The notes under the pieces are model-generated. The model searched no databases, had not been told where the DNA came from, and saw nothing but the letters and a program-made list of their open reading frames with translations. Position numbers and translations under genes: made by a program. Positions 16,310 to 25,088 of a DNA stretch of 64,000 nt are shown here, piece by piece; position 1 is the first letter of the stretch, and every line of letters starts with the position of its first letter. Source of the DNA: Streptomyces malaysiensis subsp. samsunensis (GTDB taxonomy: Bacteria; Actinomycetota; Actinomycetes; Streptomycetales; Streptomycetaceae); assembly GCF_024519315.1 (NCBI RefSeq), contig NZ_JANIIC010000050.1, positions 1 through 64,000 of the forward strand, written 5' to 3'.

Positions 16310-17529
16310 GGCCCACCGGTCTGTCCATGGACGTGCGTACCACCGCGAAGCGCGAAGTTCTGATCTCCGGGGCCAGCATCTCCGGACCCGCCCTGGCGTA
16401 CTGGCTGAGCCGGTCCGGATGCGCGGTCACCGTGGTGGAGAAGGCGCGGACACTGCGCGACGGTGGTTACCCGATCGACATCCGCGGTACCGCGATAGAG
16501 GTGGTCCGGCGGATGGGGATACTGCCGCAGTTGCGGGACGCGCACATCGACTCGCGTCGCTGCACCTTCCTCAACGCCGATGGCAGTGAACTGGCCTCGG
16601 TCAGGCCGCATGTCGTCGCCGGCAGTGTCGAGGGACAGGACCTGGAGGTACGTCGTGGCGATCTGGCCACGGCCCTCTACGGAAAAGTCCGCGACGACGT
16701 GGAGTTCCTGTTCGGCGACTCCATCGACACCCTCGACCAGTCCGGACCAGCCGTCGATGTGACGTTCCACAGCGGGCGACGGCGCACCTTCGACCTGGTG
16801 ATCGGCGCCGACGGTATGCACTCGGCCACCCGGGAGTCGCTGTTCGGCCCCGAGGAACGGTTCCACCGCTACCTCGGCTACTGCTTCGCCATCTTCACCA
16901 TGCCGAACACCTTCGGGCTCTCCCGCGAGCTCATGTTGTGGAACGCCCCGGGGAAGGCCGCGGCCCTCTACGCCGTCGGGGACAACGACGAGCTGCACGC
17001 CTTCCTGAACTTCCACCGACCGCGACCGCCGTTCGACGCCCTCCGGAACCCCGACGCCCAGCGCGACCTGGTCGCCACGGTCTTCGCGGACGCGGGATGG
17101 GAGGTCCCCGGCATGGTCAACGCCATGCGCGACGCGGATGACCTGTTCTTCGACACGGCCGGTCAGATCCGCATGGCCCACTGGTCCAGCGGCCGCGGCG
17201 CGCTCGTCGGCGACGCCGCGTACGCACCCTCGTTCCTCACCGGACAGGGCTCGAGCCTCGCGCTGGTCGGTGCCTATATGCTCGCCAACGCCCTGGCCAC
17301 GCACCGGGACCACACCACGGCCTTCGCCGCCTACGAACGCGACACCCGCGAGTTCGTGGCCATGAATCAGGCACTGGTCGACAACGGCGCGGCCAGGCTC
17401 TTCCCGACCACGGAGCGGGCCCTGGAGCAGCGCAACACCATGCTGCGTGCCCTCGTCACCATGCCGGCCGCGCCGGTACGACCGGCCCACTCGGCCCTTG
17501 CGCTGCCCGAGTTCGCCCCGACGCCGTGA
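16306..17529 (+). CDS. FAD-dependent monooxygenase/oxidoreductase (PHBH fold)
   Basis: About 407 residues. VLISGASISGPALAYWLSRS gives the FAD ADP-binding motif near residue 14, LVIGADGMHSATRE the DG motif near 165, and ALVGDAAYAPSFLTGQGSSLA the GD motif near 300. It belongs to the TetX/RebC-like group of flavoprotein hydroxylases, which inactivate antibiotics or tailor polyketides and aromatics. The ATG overlaps the MFS stop, so pump and enzyme are translationally coupled; one plausible role is modifying and expelling the same compound. A perfect 16-bp hairpin ends the transcript. Substrate unknown. Confidence 0.85.
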   Translation: MRPTGLSMDVRTTAKREVLISGASISGPALAYWLSRSGCAVTVVEKARTLRDGGYPIDIRGTAIEVVRRMGILPQLRDAHIDSRRCTFLNADGSELASVRPHVVAGSVEGQDLEVRRGDLATALYGKVRDDVEFLFGDSIDTLDQSGPAVDVTFHSGRRRTFDLVIGADGMHSATRESLFGPEERFHRYLGYCFAIFTMPNTFGLSRELMLWNAPGKAAALYAVGDNDELHAFLNFHRPRPPFDALRNPDAQRDLVATVFADAGWEVPGMVNAMRDADDLFFDTAGQIRMAHWSSGRGALVGDAAYAPSFLTGQGSSLALVGAYMLANALATHRDHTTAFAAYERDTREFVAMNQALVDNGAARLFPTTERALEQRNTMLRALVTMPAAPVRPAHSALALPEFAPTP

Positions 17530-17555
17530 CCCCGGTGCCGTGACCTCGACGTCAT

Positions 17556-17597
17556 GGCCGGTCGCCAGGCGGGGTTCTTCGCGCCTGGCGACCGGCC
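17556..17597. terminator. Bidirectional rho-independent-like hairpin
   Basis: GGCCGGTCGCCAGGCG (17556-17571) and CGCCTGGCGACCGGCC (17582-17597) form a perfect 16-bp stem with a 10-nt loop (GGGTTCTTCG). It sits between the converging FAD oxidoreductase and response-regulator genes. Confidence 0.8.
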
Positions 17598-17628
17598 GCG
17601 TGGAGCCGCCGGAGGGGCCCGTACCGCA

Positions 17629-18324
17629 CTACGACGGGCGGTCGGGGCCCGGGTCGGGGGCGGCGGCGTGGACCAGGCCCGACTGGTAGGCGATGACGAC
17701 GAGTTGCGCCCGGTCGCGGGCGTCCAGCTTCGTCATGGCGCGCTGCACATGGGCGCGGACGGTGAAGGGGCTGAGGAACATCCGCTCGGCGATCTCCTGG
17801 TTGGACAGGCCGGTCGCGACCAGGGCCACCATCTCGCGTTCGCGCGGGGTGAGCACGGCGAGCCGTTCGGGGTGGTGCCGCGGGGCGTGGTCCGGTGTGG
17901 CCAGGAAACGGGCGACCAGGGAGCGGGTCGCGGCGGGGGACAGAAGGGTGTCGCCGTCGGCGATCGTACGCACGGCGTCCAGCAGGTCCTCGGCCCCGAT
18001 GCCCTTGCCGATGAAGCCACCGGCCCCCGCGCGCAGCGCCTGGGCTACGTACTCGTCGGTCTCGTAGGTGGTGAGGATCAGGATGCGGCTGGCACGCAGC
18101 TCCGGGTCCGCGCAGATCTCCGACGTGGCGGCGAGACCGTCCAGCTCGGGCATACGGATGTCCATGATCACCACGTCCGGGCGCAGCTCCCGGGTGAGTG
18201 TCACCGCCTCCCTGCCGTCGGCGGCCTCGCCGACCACGGTGATGTCGTCGGCGCTGTCGAGAAGCATCCGGAAGGCACCGCGCAGCAGTGCCTGATCGTC
18301 GGCGAGCAGCACCCGGAGCGTCAT
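17629..18324 (-). CDS. NarL/LuxR-family response regulator
   Basis: A 231-residue regulator. The receiver domain has the acidic pair in VLLADDQALLRG, phospho-acceptor Asp in DVVIMDIRMPELDG (~54), Thr in ILTTYE and Lys in GFIGKGIGAED. The C-terminal LuxR helix-turn-helix (LTPREREMVALVATGLSNQE, FTVRAHVQRAMTKLDARDRA) follows at about 150-215. Its ATG overlaps the histidine-kinase TGA (ATGA), and it is the third gene of the MMPL-kinase-regulator unit. It is a good candidate to bind the sequence shared by the MMPL and MFS operons, though that is inference. Confidence 0.92.
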   Translation of the reverse strand: MTLRVLLADDQALLRGAFRMLLDSADDITVVGEAADGREAVTLTRELRPDVVIMDIRMPELDGLAATSEICADPELRASRILILTTYETDEYVAQALRAGAGGFIGKGIGAEDLLDAVRTIADGDTLLSPAATRSLVARFLATPDHAPRHHPERLAVLTPREREMVALVATGLSNQEIAERMFLSPFTVRAHVQRAMTKLDARDRAQLVVIAYQSGLVHAAAPDPGPDRPS

Positions 18325-19682
18325 GGCGCACCCCCGGCCTCTCCGTCGCCCGTCCGTCCGTCGCCTGTCGCCGCGTCGGCCGGCCGCCCCTCGGGGGTGG
18401 TCGCTCCGTCGGTGCTCGGCGTCGTGTCCTTGGCGGGCGGGAGGGGCAGTTGGGTGGAGACGAGGAAGCCGCCCTCCGGGCGCCTGCCCGCGGAGAGGTG
18501 TCCGCCGACCGCGGTGGCACGTTCACGCATCCCGATCAGACCGTAACCGGGCGGGCGTTCCTGCACCGTGTGCGCGCTCGGCCCCTTGGACGTACTCGGT
18601 CCCGTGGGCACACCCGGTCCTCTGGACACGGTCGGCGCCGTACGGGCGCCCCCTCCGTCGTCGGTCACGGTGATGGTCACGCGATCGCGGCTCCAGGCGA
18701 GGCGCACCCGGGCGCTGCCGGTACCGGCGTGCTTGGTCACGTTGGTCAGGGCCTCCTGGACGATGCGGTACGCGGTGAGGTCCACTCCCGGCGGCAGCGG
18801 CCTGGCCGTGCCCTCGTGGTGCACCGACACCTCCAGACCCGCGCGGCGGAAGGACTCGAGGAGCGTGGGAAGCCGGGAGAGGCCGGGCGCCGGTTCGGCG
18901 GGCCCGGCCGTGTCCCCGGACTGACGCAGCAGACCGACCGTGGCCCGCAGCTCGTCGAGCGCGTGGCCGGTGGTCTCGACGAGCTCCGTCAGGCTCTTGC
19001 GGGTCTGCTCCGGGCGGGCGTCGAAGAGGTGGGCGGCGACCGTGGCCTGCGCGTTGGCCAGGGTGATCTGATGGGCCACGAGGTCGTGCAGTTCCCGGGC
19101 TATGCGCACCCGTTCCTCGGCCACTCTCCGGCGCGCCTCGCTCTCCCGGCTCTTCTCGGCCCGCTGGGCCCGCTCCTCCACGGCCGCCAGATAGGCCCGC
19201 CGGTTCTGCACCGAATGCCCGAGTACGGCGGCCACCAGCGGGAACGCCGCCACCGCCCCCACCCTGCTCGCGTCCTTCCACGAGAGGGCCCCGAACAAGG
19301 GGGTGGCGGCGACCAGCAGCGCCGCGGAGGTGAGCGCCACCGCGCTCGCCGCGTGCCGTCGGGTGCGCACGGTGAGCGAGTAGGCGGTGATCACGGCGGG
19401 GGCCACGATGAGCGGGCTCAGCAGAACGCCCAGGGGCGGCACCAGCATGCCGCTCGCGGTCGTGACCGCCATGGCGGCCAGGGGTGCCCGGTGCCGCAGC
19501 GGCAGCACGGCACAGGACACCACGGCGATGAGGTAGGCGGCGGCAGGCGGCGGTGACAGCGTGCTGCCGTCCTCCTGCACCACGCCGCCGAGCAGACAGA
19601 GCACGAACGCCGTCGCCGTGATCGCTCCCTCGCGCCACCACGTGCCGCGTGGTCGCGGGCCGCCGCCACCTGTATTCGTCAT
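18321..19682 (-). CDS. Sensor histidine kinase (HisKA_3, NarX/DesK-like)
   Basis: The 453-residue kinase has about five N-terminal membrane helices (residues ~15-150) with little extracellular sequence, suggesting it senses membrane stress or lipophilic ligands. A coiled linker (AVEERAQRAEKSRESEARRR) leads to the phospho-acceptor His in ARELHDLVAHQITLA (~215), then the HATPase domain with EALTNVTKHA (N box, ~330) and GYGLIGMRERA (G box, ~395). A low-complexity insert rich in Thr, Ser, Pro lies between N and G boxes and a long Pro/Thr tail ends the protein. It begins 7 bp after the MMPL stop and overlaps the response regulator by 4 bp. Confidence 0.9.
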   Translation of the reverse strand: MTNTGGGGPRPRGTWWREGAITATAFVLCLLGGVVQEDGSTLSPPPAAAYLIAVVSCAVLPLRHRAPLAAMAVTTASGMLVPPLGVLLSPLIVAPAVITAYSLTVRTRRHAASAVALTSAALLVAATPLFGALSWKDASRVGAVAAFPLVAAVLGHSVQNRRAYLAAVEERAQRAEKSRESEARRRVAEERVRIARELHDLVAHQITLANAQATVAAHLFDARPEQTRKSLTELVETTGHALDELRATVGLLRQSGDTAGPAEPAPGLSRLPTLLESFRRAGLEVSVHHEGTARPLPPGVDLTAYRIVQEALTNVTKHAGTGSARVRLAWSRDRVTITVTDDGGGARTAPTVSRGPGVPTGPSTSKGPSAHTVQERPPGYGLIGMRERATAVGGHLSAGRRPEGGFLVSTQLPLPPAKDTTPSTDGATTPEGRPADAATGDGRTGDGEAGGAP

Positions 19683-19689
19683 GGCCGGC

Positions 19690-22026
19690 TCACTGCCGGT
19701 GGCGGCCGACGGGGAGCCGCGGCGGCGCCGCGTCCGGCACGGTCGCGGCCGCCGGGACCCGCGTGCTCAGTTTCTCGCCCTCGATATCCACGTTCGGCAG
19801 CACACGGTTCAGGATAGGGGGCAGCCACCAGGCCCGGTGGCCGAGCAGTGCCAGGACCGCGGGTACGATCGCCATCCGGACCACGAAGGCGTCGAAGGCG
19901 ACGGCGGCGGCCAGGCCGACGCCCATCGTCTGGATGGTCGGGCTGCTCATCCCGATGAATCCGGCGAACACGCTGATCATGATGATCGCCGCCGCGGCCA
20001 CCACACGTCCGCTGTGCCGGAAACCGTTGACGATGGCCTCGCCGGGGGACGCGCCATGGACGTAGGTCTCCCGCATCCGGGTGAGGAGAAAGACCTCGTA
20101 GTCCATGGCGAGGCCGAACACTATGCCGATGATGAGAATCGGCATCAGCGACATGACCGGTCCGGTCTGCTCGATGCCGAGCAGGTCCGCCGCCCAGCCC
20201 CACTGGAAGACGGCGACGAGGACGCCGAAGGCGGCACCCACCGACAGCAGGAAGCCGAGCGCGGCCTTGACCGGGACCAGGAGCGAGCGGAAGACCACCA
20301 TCAGCAGGAGCACCGACAGGCCGATGACCACGGTCAGATAGGGGATGAGGGCGTCGGACATGGCTTCGGAGATGTCGATGTTCATCGCGGTGGTGCCGGT
20401 CACCAGGATGCCGGTGCCCGTGTCGGCCTCGACACCGGAGACCGCGCCACGGATCGCGTGCACCAGGTCCTTGGTCTCGCCGCTGTTCGGCGCGGTCCGC
20501 GGGACGGCGGTGAGGACGGCCGTGTCCTTGGTCCGGCTGAGAACCGGATCGCCGACCGACGCGACCCCGTCCACTCCCCGTACGGTCCTGGCGACCAGGT
20601 CGGTGGTGGCCCGGCTGTCGCCGGACTCCGACGACGCCGACATGTCCACGACCACGGTCAACGGGCCGTTGAAACCGGGGCCGAAGCCTTCCGACAGCAG
20701 GTCGTAGGCGCGGCGCTGGGTGGTCTCCACCGACTTGGACTCGTCTCCGGGCAGCCCGAGTTCGAGGCTCAGCGCCGGTACGGCGACGGCGCCGAGGCCG
20801 AGTCCGGCGATCAGCAGCACGGCCGCCGGCCGGCGCAGCACGAACCGCGCCCAGCGGGTGCCCATGCGCTTCGCTGGATCTGCCGCGATGGGTCGTCGAT
20901 CGCCTGCGGGTTCATCGTGGCTGATGGCGCAGTTCCCCGCGCCCCTTCGGGGCGCTCCCTCGGCCTTGCGCACGGCACGCGCCAGGATCCTTCCCCAAGC
21001 TCTCGGCTTCGCTCGAGCAGGGGATACCCCATTGCCGAAGAAGCCGAACAGCGCGGGGACCAGGGTCAGTGCGACGAGTACGGCAAGGGCCACGGCGCCC
21101 GCGCCGCCCATGCCCATCTTGGTGAGTTCGGGGATGCCGACGACCCCCAGCCCGACCAGGGCGATGAAGACCGTCGCACCGGCGAAGACGACGGCGGATC
21201 CGGCCGTGCCCACCGCCCGGCCGGCGGCCTCCTCCGGCTCGCGGCCCTGGGCACGCTCATCGCGGAAGCGGGAGGTGATGAAGAGCGCGTAGTCGATGCC
21301 GACCGCGAGCCCCAGCATCAGCGCCAGGATGGCGACGGTGGACGTCAGGCCCAGCGGAACGGCCAGCGCGGAGACCAGACCGAGGGCGATGGCCACCCCC
21401 ACGAAGGCGGTCAGCAGCGACAATCCGGCCGCGACCAGGGACCCGAGGGCGAGAACCAGCACCACCGCGGCCACCGCCACGCCGATGATCTCCGTCGTAC
21501 CGCCAGGTTCCTCTTCCGAATCCAGGGCCGAGCCGCCGATCTCCACGGTCAGCCCGGCGTCCCGGGCCCGGCTCGCGGCATCCTCCAAGGCGCTCTTCGC
21601 CTTCTCGGTCAGGTCGACGGCGCCCACGGTGTAGGTGATCGTGGAGTAGGCGATGGTGCCGTCCTCGCTGACGGCACCGGCCTCATAGGGGTCGGTGGTC
21701 GATGCGACCTGATCGCCCCCGTCCAGCGAGCCGAGCGTGTCCTCGACGGTCGCCTTGTTCTCCCTGGCCGTCACCCGCTGCCCGTCCGGGGCCCGGAACA
21801 CCAGGCGGGCCTCGGCGCCTTGGGCGTTGCTCTGGGGGAAGCGCTCGTCCAGCAGGTCGAACGCCTTCTGCGACTCGGTGCCGGGCATGGAGAGGTCCTC
21901 TTCCTTGCCCTCCGGCGCCAGGCCGGCGGCGGCGATGGCCAGCACCAGGACGCCCAGCCACAGACCACCCACGAGTCGGCGGCGCCGGAACGCCCACCGT
22001 CCGATCCGGTAAAGAAAAGTCGCCAC
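19690..22026 (-). CDS. MMPL-family RND transporter with an in-frame repeat insertion
   Basis: About 778 residues with two MMPL halves: each has an N-terminal helix, a periplasmic loop and a five- to six-helix bundle. GLAVGIDYALFITSRFRDE (first half) and GIVFGLAMDYEVFLLTRMRE (second) are the signature helix-4 motifs with their proton-relay Asp-Tyr. Between the halves, codons from about 20870-21035 encode an unusual basic stretch that contains a Streptomyces intergenic repeat; the normal partner sequence resumes at MGTRWARFVLRRPAAV. The start is the GTG at 22026 (VATFLYRIGRWAFRRRRL), with GGAG upstream; the open frame before it is promoter DNA shared with the MFS operon. It probably exports lipids or a lipophilic drug and forms one operon with the kinase and regulator. 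Confidence 0.88.
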   Translation of the reverse strand: MATFLYRIGRWAFRRRRLVGGLWLGVLVLAIAAAGLAPEGKEEDLSMPGTESQKAFDLLDERFPQSNAQGAEARLVFRAPDGQRVTARENKATVEDTLGSLDGGDQVASTTDPYEAGAVSEDGTIAYSTITYTVGAVDLTEKAKSALEDAASRARDAGLTVEIGGSALDSEEEPGGTTEIIGVAVAAVVLVLALGSLVAAGLSLLTAFVGVAIALGLVSALAVPLGLTSTVAILALMLGLAVGIDYALFITSRFRDERAQGREPEEAAGRAVGTAGSAVVFAGATVFIALVGLGVVGIPELTKMGMGGAGAVALAVLVALTLVPALFGFFGNGVSPARAKPRAWGRILARAVRKAEGAPRRGAGNCAISHDEPAGDRRPIAADPAKRMGTRWARFVLRRPAAVLLIAGLGLGAVAVPALSLELGLPGDESKSVETTQRRAYDLLSEGFGPGFNGPLTVVVDMSASSESGDSRATTDLVARTVRGVDGVASVGDPVLSRTKDTAVLTAVPRTAPNSGETKDLVHAIRGAVSGVEADTGTGILVTGTTAMNIDISEAMSDALIPYLTVVIGLSVLLLMVVFRSLLVPVKAALGFLLSVGAAFGVLVAVFQWGWAADLLGIEQTGPVMSLMPILIIGIVFGLAMDYEVFLLTRMRETYVHGASPGEAIVNGFRHSGRVVAAAAIIMISVFAGFIGMSSPTIQTMGVGLAAAVAFDAFVVRMAIVPAVLALLGHRAWWLPPILNRVLPNVDIEGEKLSTRVPAAATVPDAAPPRLPVGRHRQ
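20870..21035. repeat. Dispersed Streptomyces intergenic repeat inserted in frame in the MMPL gene
   Basis: The stretch contains GGGGCGCGGGGAACTGCGC (on the minus strand) and a block ending in GAGCAGGGGATACCCC, both sequences I recognise as common intergenic repeats of streptomycetes. It is about 165 bp, a multiple of three, and encodes roughly 55 residues in the linker between the two MMPL halves, where other family members have a short loop. Only the insertion of such a repeat explains this low-similarity patch. Confidence 0.65.
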
Positions 22027-22056
22027 CTGTCGATCACTCCAGACACCGTCGGGCAA

Positions 22057-22188
22057 GGGGAATTGCGCGGGATTCCGCGCGCCTGCAACCCTTCCTTCCG
22101 GCGCCCCCGCCGGGCATCGTCCCCCGCCGCCGTCTTCCCCTGGTGCACCCGGACCAGCCACTCACCTGTCCTGGTGCCTACGCACTAG
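22057..22188 (-). promoter_or_regulatory. Shared upstream control element, copy B (MMPL operon)
   Basis: Reverse complement of this stretch matches 14768-14898 closely; differences are scattered single bases. It ends about 30 bp before the MMPL GTG start and includes the same TAGGCACCAGGACA block and GC-rich core. See copy A for the regulatory reading. Confidence 0.7.
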
Positions 22189-22268
22189 AGGCCCGCCGCG
22201 TGGTCGCGACCGGGCACGGCGGCGCCGGGGACGGTCGACGGGAGGTCGGGGCGCTTCCGGCGGAGCGC

Positions 22269-24941
22269 TCAGTCCCGCATCACCTCGGGTTCGTGCCGGC
22301 GCAGCAGGCGGGCCACCGCGAAGCCGCAGACCAGCCCGATCGCCAGCAGCGCACCGAGGTCGATGCCCCACTGGGTGACGGTGTGGGCCCACAGCGGGTC
22401 GACATCGTCCGGCTGGTCGAGGTTCCAGGGCGGCATGGTGTGCGCGAGGTCGAGTGTGGTCCCGGCGCCCGCGACGGCCCAGCGGGCGGGCATCAGCCAG
22501 CCGATCTGTTCGATGCCCGGGGAGTCGAACAGCTTGAAGAGGACCCCGGTGAAGACGACCTGGACGACGGCGAACATCACCAGCAGCGGCATGGTCTTCT
22601 CCGGGGTCCTCACCAGCGCGGAGATGACCAGGCCGAACATCATGGCGGTGAAGCCCAGCGCGCTGACGACCACGCAGACCTCGACGGCCGTGGGCATGAG
22701 CAGCCCCTGTGCGGGCAGTTGACGGACGGAGAAGCCGATCGCGCAGATGACGACACCCTGCATCGCGGTGATCAGACCGAGGACGATCACCTTCGACATC
22801 AGATACGCGGACCGGGACAGACCCGTGGCTCTCTCCCGTTCGTAGATCACCCGTTCCTTGATCAATTCACGTACGGAGTTGGCCGCGCCGGAGAAGCACA
22901 TGCCGACGACCAGCACGAGCAGAATGGTTCCGGACTCCTGGTTGTAGCGGAAACGGCTGCCGGGCGGTGGCGGGGCGAGTCCGAAGGTCGCCGGAATCAG
23001 ACAGCTCACTCCGCCCAGCACGGCCGGGAGCAGCAGCATCAGCGCCATGAAGCCCTTGTCGGAGGCGATGACCGACACATAGCGGCGCATCAGCGTCCAC
23101 AACTGGCCGAGCCAGCCCTGTGGTTTGGGCCGCAGAGCCCGTGCCGGCGGCTGCGCCGCGGGGGCGCCCGGCTGCCGCGGCGGTACGGCCGAGTCGATCT
23201 CCGCGGCGCACCGGGCGTACTGCGGGGAAGCCCGCCAACGCCCGCCCCAGTCGTCGTCGCGGTGGTTCTCGAAGGCGGAGAAGACATCGGGCCAGCTGTC
23301 GTGACCGAAGAACTCCAGGGCCTCGTCCGGGGGACCGAAGTACGCCACGGAGCCGCCGGGCGCCATGACCAACACCCGGTCGCACAGGGACAGTTCGGCG
23401 ACCGAGTGGGTCACCACCAGCACGGTACGGCCGTCGTCGGCGAGCTCCCGCAGCAACTTCATGACATCACGGTCCAGGCCCGGATCCAGTCCGGAGGTGG
23501 GCTCGTCGAGGAAGAGCAGGGAGGGCTTGGTCAGCAGTTCCAGGGCAACGGAGACCCGCTTGCGCTGACCGCCGGAGAGCGAGGCGACCTTCTTGTCCCG
23601 GTGGACGTCGAGTCTGAGCCCCTGGAGCACCTCGTCGATACGGGCCTTGCGCTCGGCCGCCTTGGTGTCACCGGGAAAGCGGAGCCTGGCGGCGTACTTC
23701 AGGGCGGTGTCGACGGTCAGCTCCTTGTGCAGGATGTCATCCTGCGGGACGAGACCGATACGGCGGCGCAACTCGGCGAACTGGGCGTAGAGATCGCGGT
23801 GGTCGTAGAGCACCTGACCACGGTCGGCGGGCCGGTAGCCGGTGAGCGCGCGCAGCAGGGTGGACTTCCCGGAGCCCGACGGCCCGATCACCGCGACCAG
23901 CGACTTCTCGGGGACACCGAGGGAGACGTCGTCCAGGATGGTCTTGCCGCGCCCGACGGTCACCGTCAGATTGCGGGCGGCGAAGAAGACCTCGCCGGTG
24001 TCGACGAACTCCTCCAGCCGGTCTCCGGCGAGCCGGAAGGTGGAGTGGCCGACTCCGACGATGTCGTACGGGCCGATGATCCGGCGGTCCACGGGCTGCC
24101 CGTTGACATAGGTGCCGTTGTGACTTCCGAGGTCGACGATTTCGAAACGGCCGCCGGGCAGGGGCCGGAACTCCGCGTGGTGGCGGGAGACATACGGGCC
24201 CTCCACCACGAGTTCGTTGTCCTGCGCGCGACCGATACGCAGCCGTTGCCCCAGGACGATCGGGTGGACGCCGGAGGGGTCCCGGTCGATGGAAAGGGCC
24301 GCGGCGGCTCCGCGGGGACCGGCCGCGGGGCCTTCGCATCGACGGGGGTCCGGGGCGTCGCCCGCGTCTCCGGGAGTCCGGGGAGCCGCCGCACGGGCGG
24401 GGTCGGACGCGGCGTGGTGGGGCAGCGGCCGGAACAGCTCGTCGCGATGGGCCGCGGCCCCCGTGGGTGCTCCCGGAGCCTCCCCCGCCCGGGGACCAGG
24501 CACCACCGGTGGTGTGGCGGCCGCCTCCGGCGTGCCCCCGCCCGTGGCACCCCGGGCCCTGGGACGGGTCTCGCCCCGGGGCGGCCCCGCGGGTATCGGA
24601 ACGTCGGCACGCGCCTGATCGCCACCCACCGCCGCCGGGGCTCCGGTGAGGACGCCGGTGAAGTCCAGCCGCATACCGGTGGAGACGTTTCCCAGCCGGA
24701 TGATCGAACCGTGGCCGATCTCCATCCGCTGGATACGACGCCCGTCGGCGAACGTGCCATTGGCGCTGCCGAGATCTTCGATGACCCACGTTCCGCCGTC
24801 GCAGCGGATCACGAGGTGCCGCCGGGAGACCCGGCGGTCGATGCACGAGATGTCGGCCTGCGGGTCGCGCCCGATGGTGTAGCTCCGGGACGCGTCCAGG
24901 GCCCAGGTGCGTCCATTGGCATGCAGTACAAGTTCCGGCAC
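22269..24941 (-). CDS. Double-FHA, ABCG-type ABC transporter (ATPase and permease in one chain)
   Basis: About 890 residues. Two forkhead-associated domains open the protein: one near 10-80 (YTIGRDPQADISC, VSRRHLVI, DLGSANGTF) and one near 225-300 (LRIGRAQDNELVV, VSRHHAEFR, DLGSHNGTYVNG), joined by a Pro/Ala-rich linker. The ATPase follows with Walker A GPSGSGKST, signature LSGGQRKRVSVALELL and Walker B LLFLDEPTSGLD, then an ABC2-type permease with six helices. FHA domains bind phosphothreonine, so Ser/Thr kinases likely control it. GTG 24941 (VPELVLHANGRTW) is chosen because FHA homology begins there; an ATG at 25046 would add 35 non-conserved residues. Its substrate is unknown. The layout resembles mycobacterial Rv1747. 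Confidence 0.9.
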   Translation of the reverse strand: MPELVLHANGRTWALDASRSYTIGRDPQADISCIDRRVSRRHLVIRCDGGTWVIEDLGSANGTFADGRRIQRMEIGHGSIIRLGNVSTGMRLDFTGVLTGAPAAVGGDQARADVPIPAGPPRGETRPRARGATGGGTPEAAATPPVVPGPRAGEAPGAPTGAAAHRDELFRPLPHHAASDPARAAAPRTPGDAGDAPDPRRCEGPAAGPRGAAAALSIDRDPSGVHPIVLGQRLRIGRAQDNELVVEGPYVSRHHAEFRPLPGGRFEIVDLGSHNGTYVNGQPVDRRIIGPYDIVGVGHSTFRLAGDRLEEFVDTGEVFFAARNLTVTVGRGKTILDDVSLGVPEKSLVAVIGPSGSGKSTLLRALTGYRPADRGQVLYDHRDLYAQFAELRRRIGLVPQDDILHKELTVDTALKYAARLRFPGDTKAAERKARIDEVLQGLRLDVHRDKKVASLSGGQRKRVSVALELLTKPSLLFLDEPTSGLDPGLDRDVMKLLRELADDGRTVLVVTHSVAELSLCDRVLVMAPGGSVAYFGPPDEALEFFGHDSWPDVFSAFENHRDDDWGGRWRASPQYARCAAEIDSAVPPRQPGAPAAQPPARALRPKPQGWLGQLWTLMRRYVSVIASDKGFMALMLLLPAVLGGVSCLIPATFGLAPPPPGSRFRYNQESGTILLVLVVGMCFSGAANSVRELIKERVIYERERATGLSRSAYLMSKVIVLGLITAMQGVVICAIGFSVRQLPAQGLLMPTAVEVCVVVSALGFTAMMFGLVISALVRTPEKTMPLLVMFAVVQVVFTGVLFKLFDSPGIEQIGWLMPARWAVAGAGTTLDLAHTMPPWNLDQPDDVDPLWAHTVTQWGIDLGALLAIGLVCGFAVARLLRRHEPEVMRD

Positions 24942-25088
24942 ATCCGCCCCAAGTCGATCGTGTGCACCGAGGCCGTCCGCACGAGGACGGACGACGGCTC
25001 GGCCGGTGTGCGGCCAGGACCGGGGCACGTCGGCGCGTACGGTCATGGTCGACCTGGAAGAGGGCGCGGGACCTGCGGAGGTTGCGCG

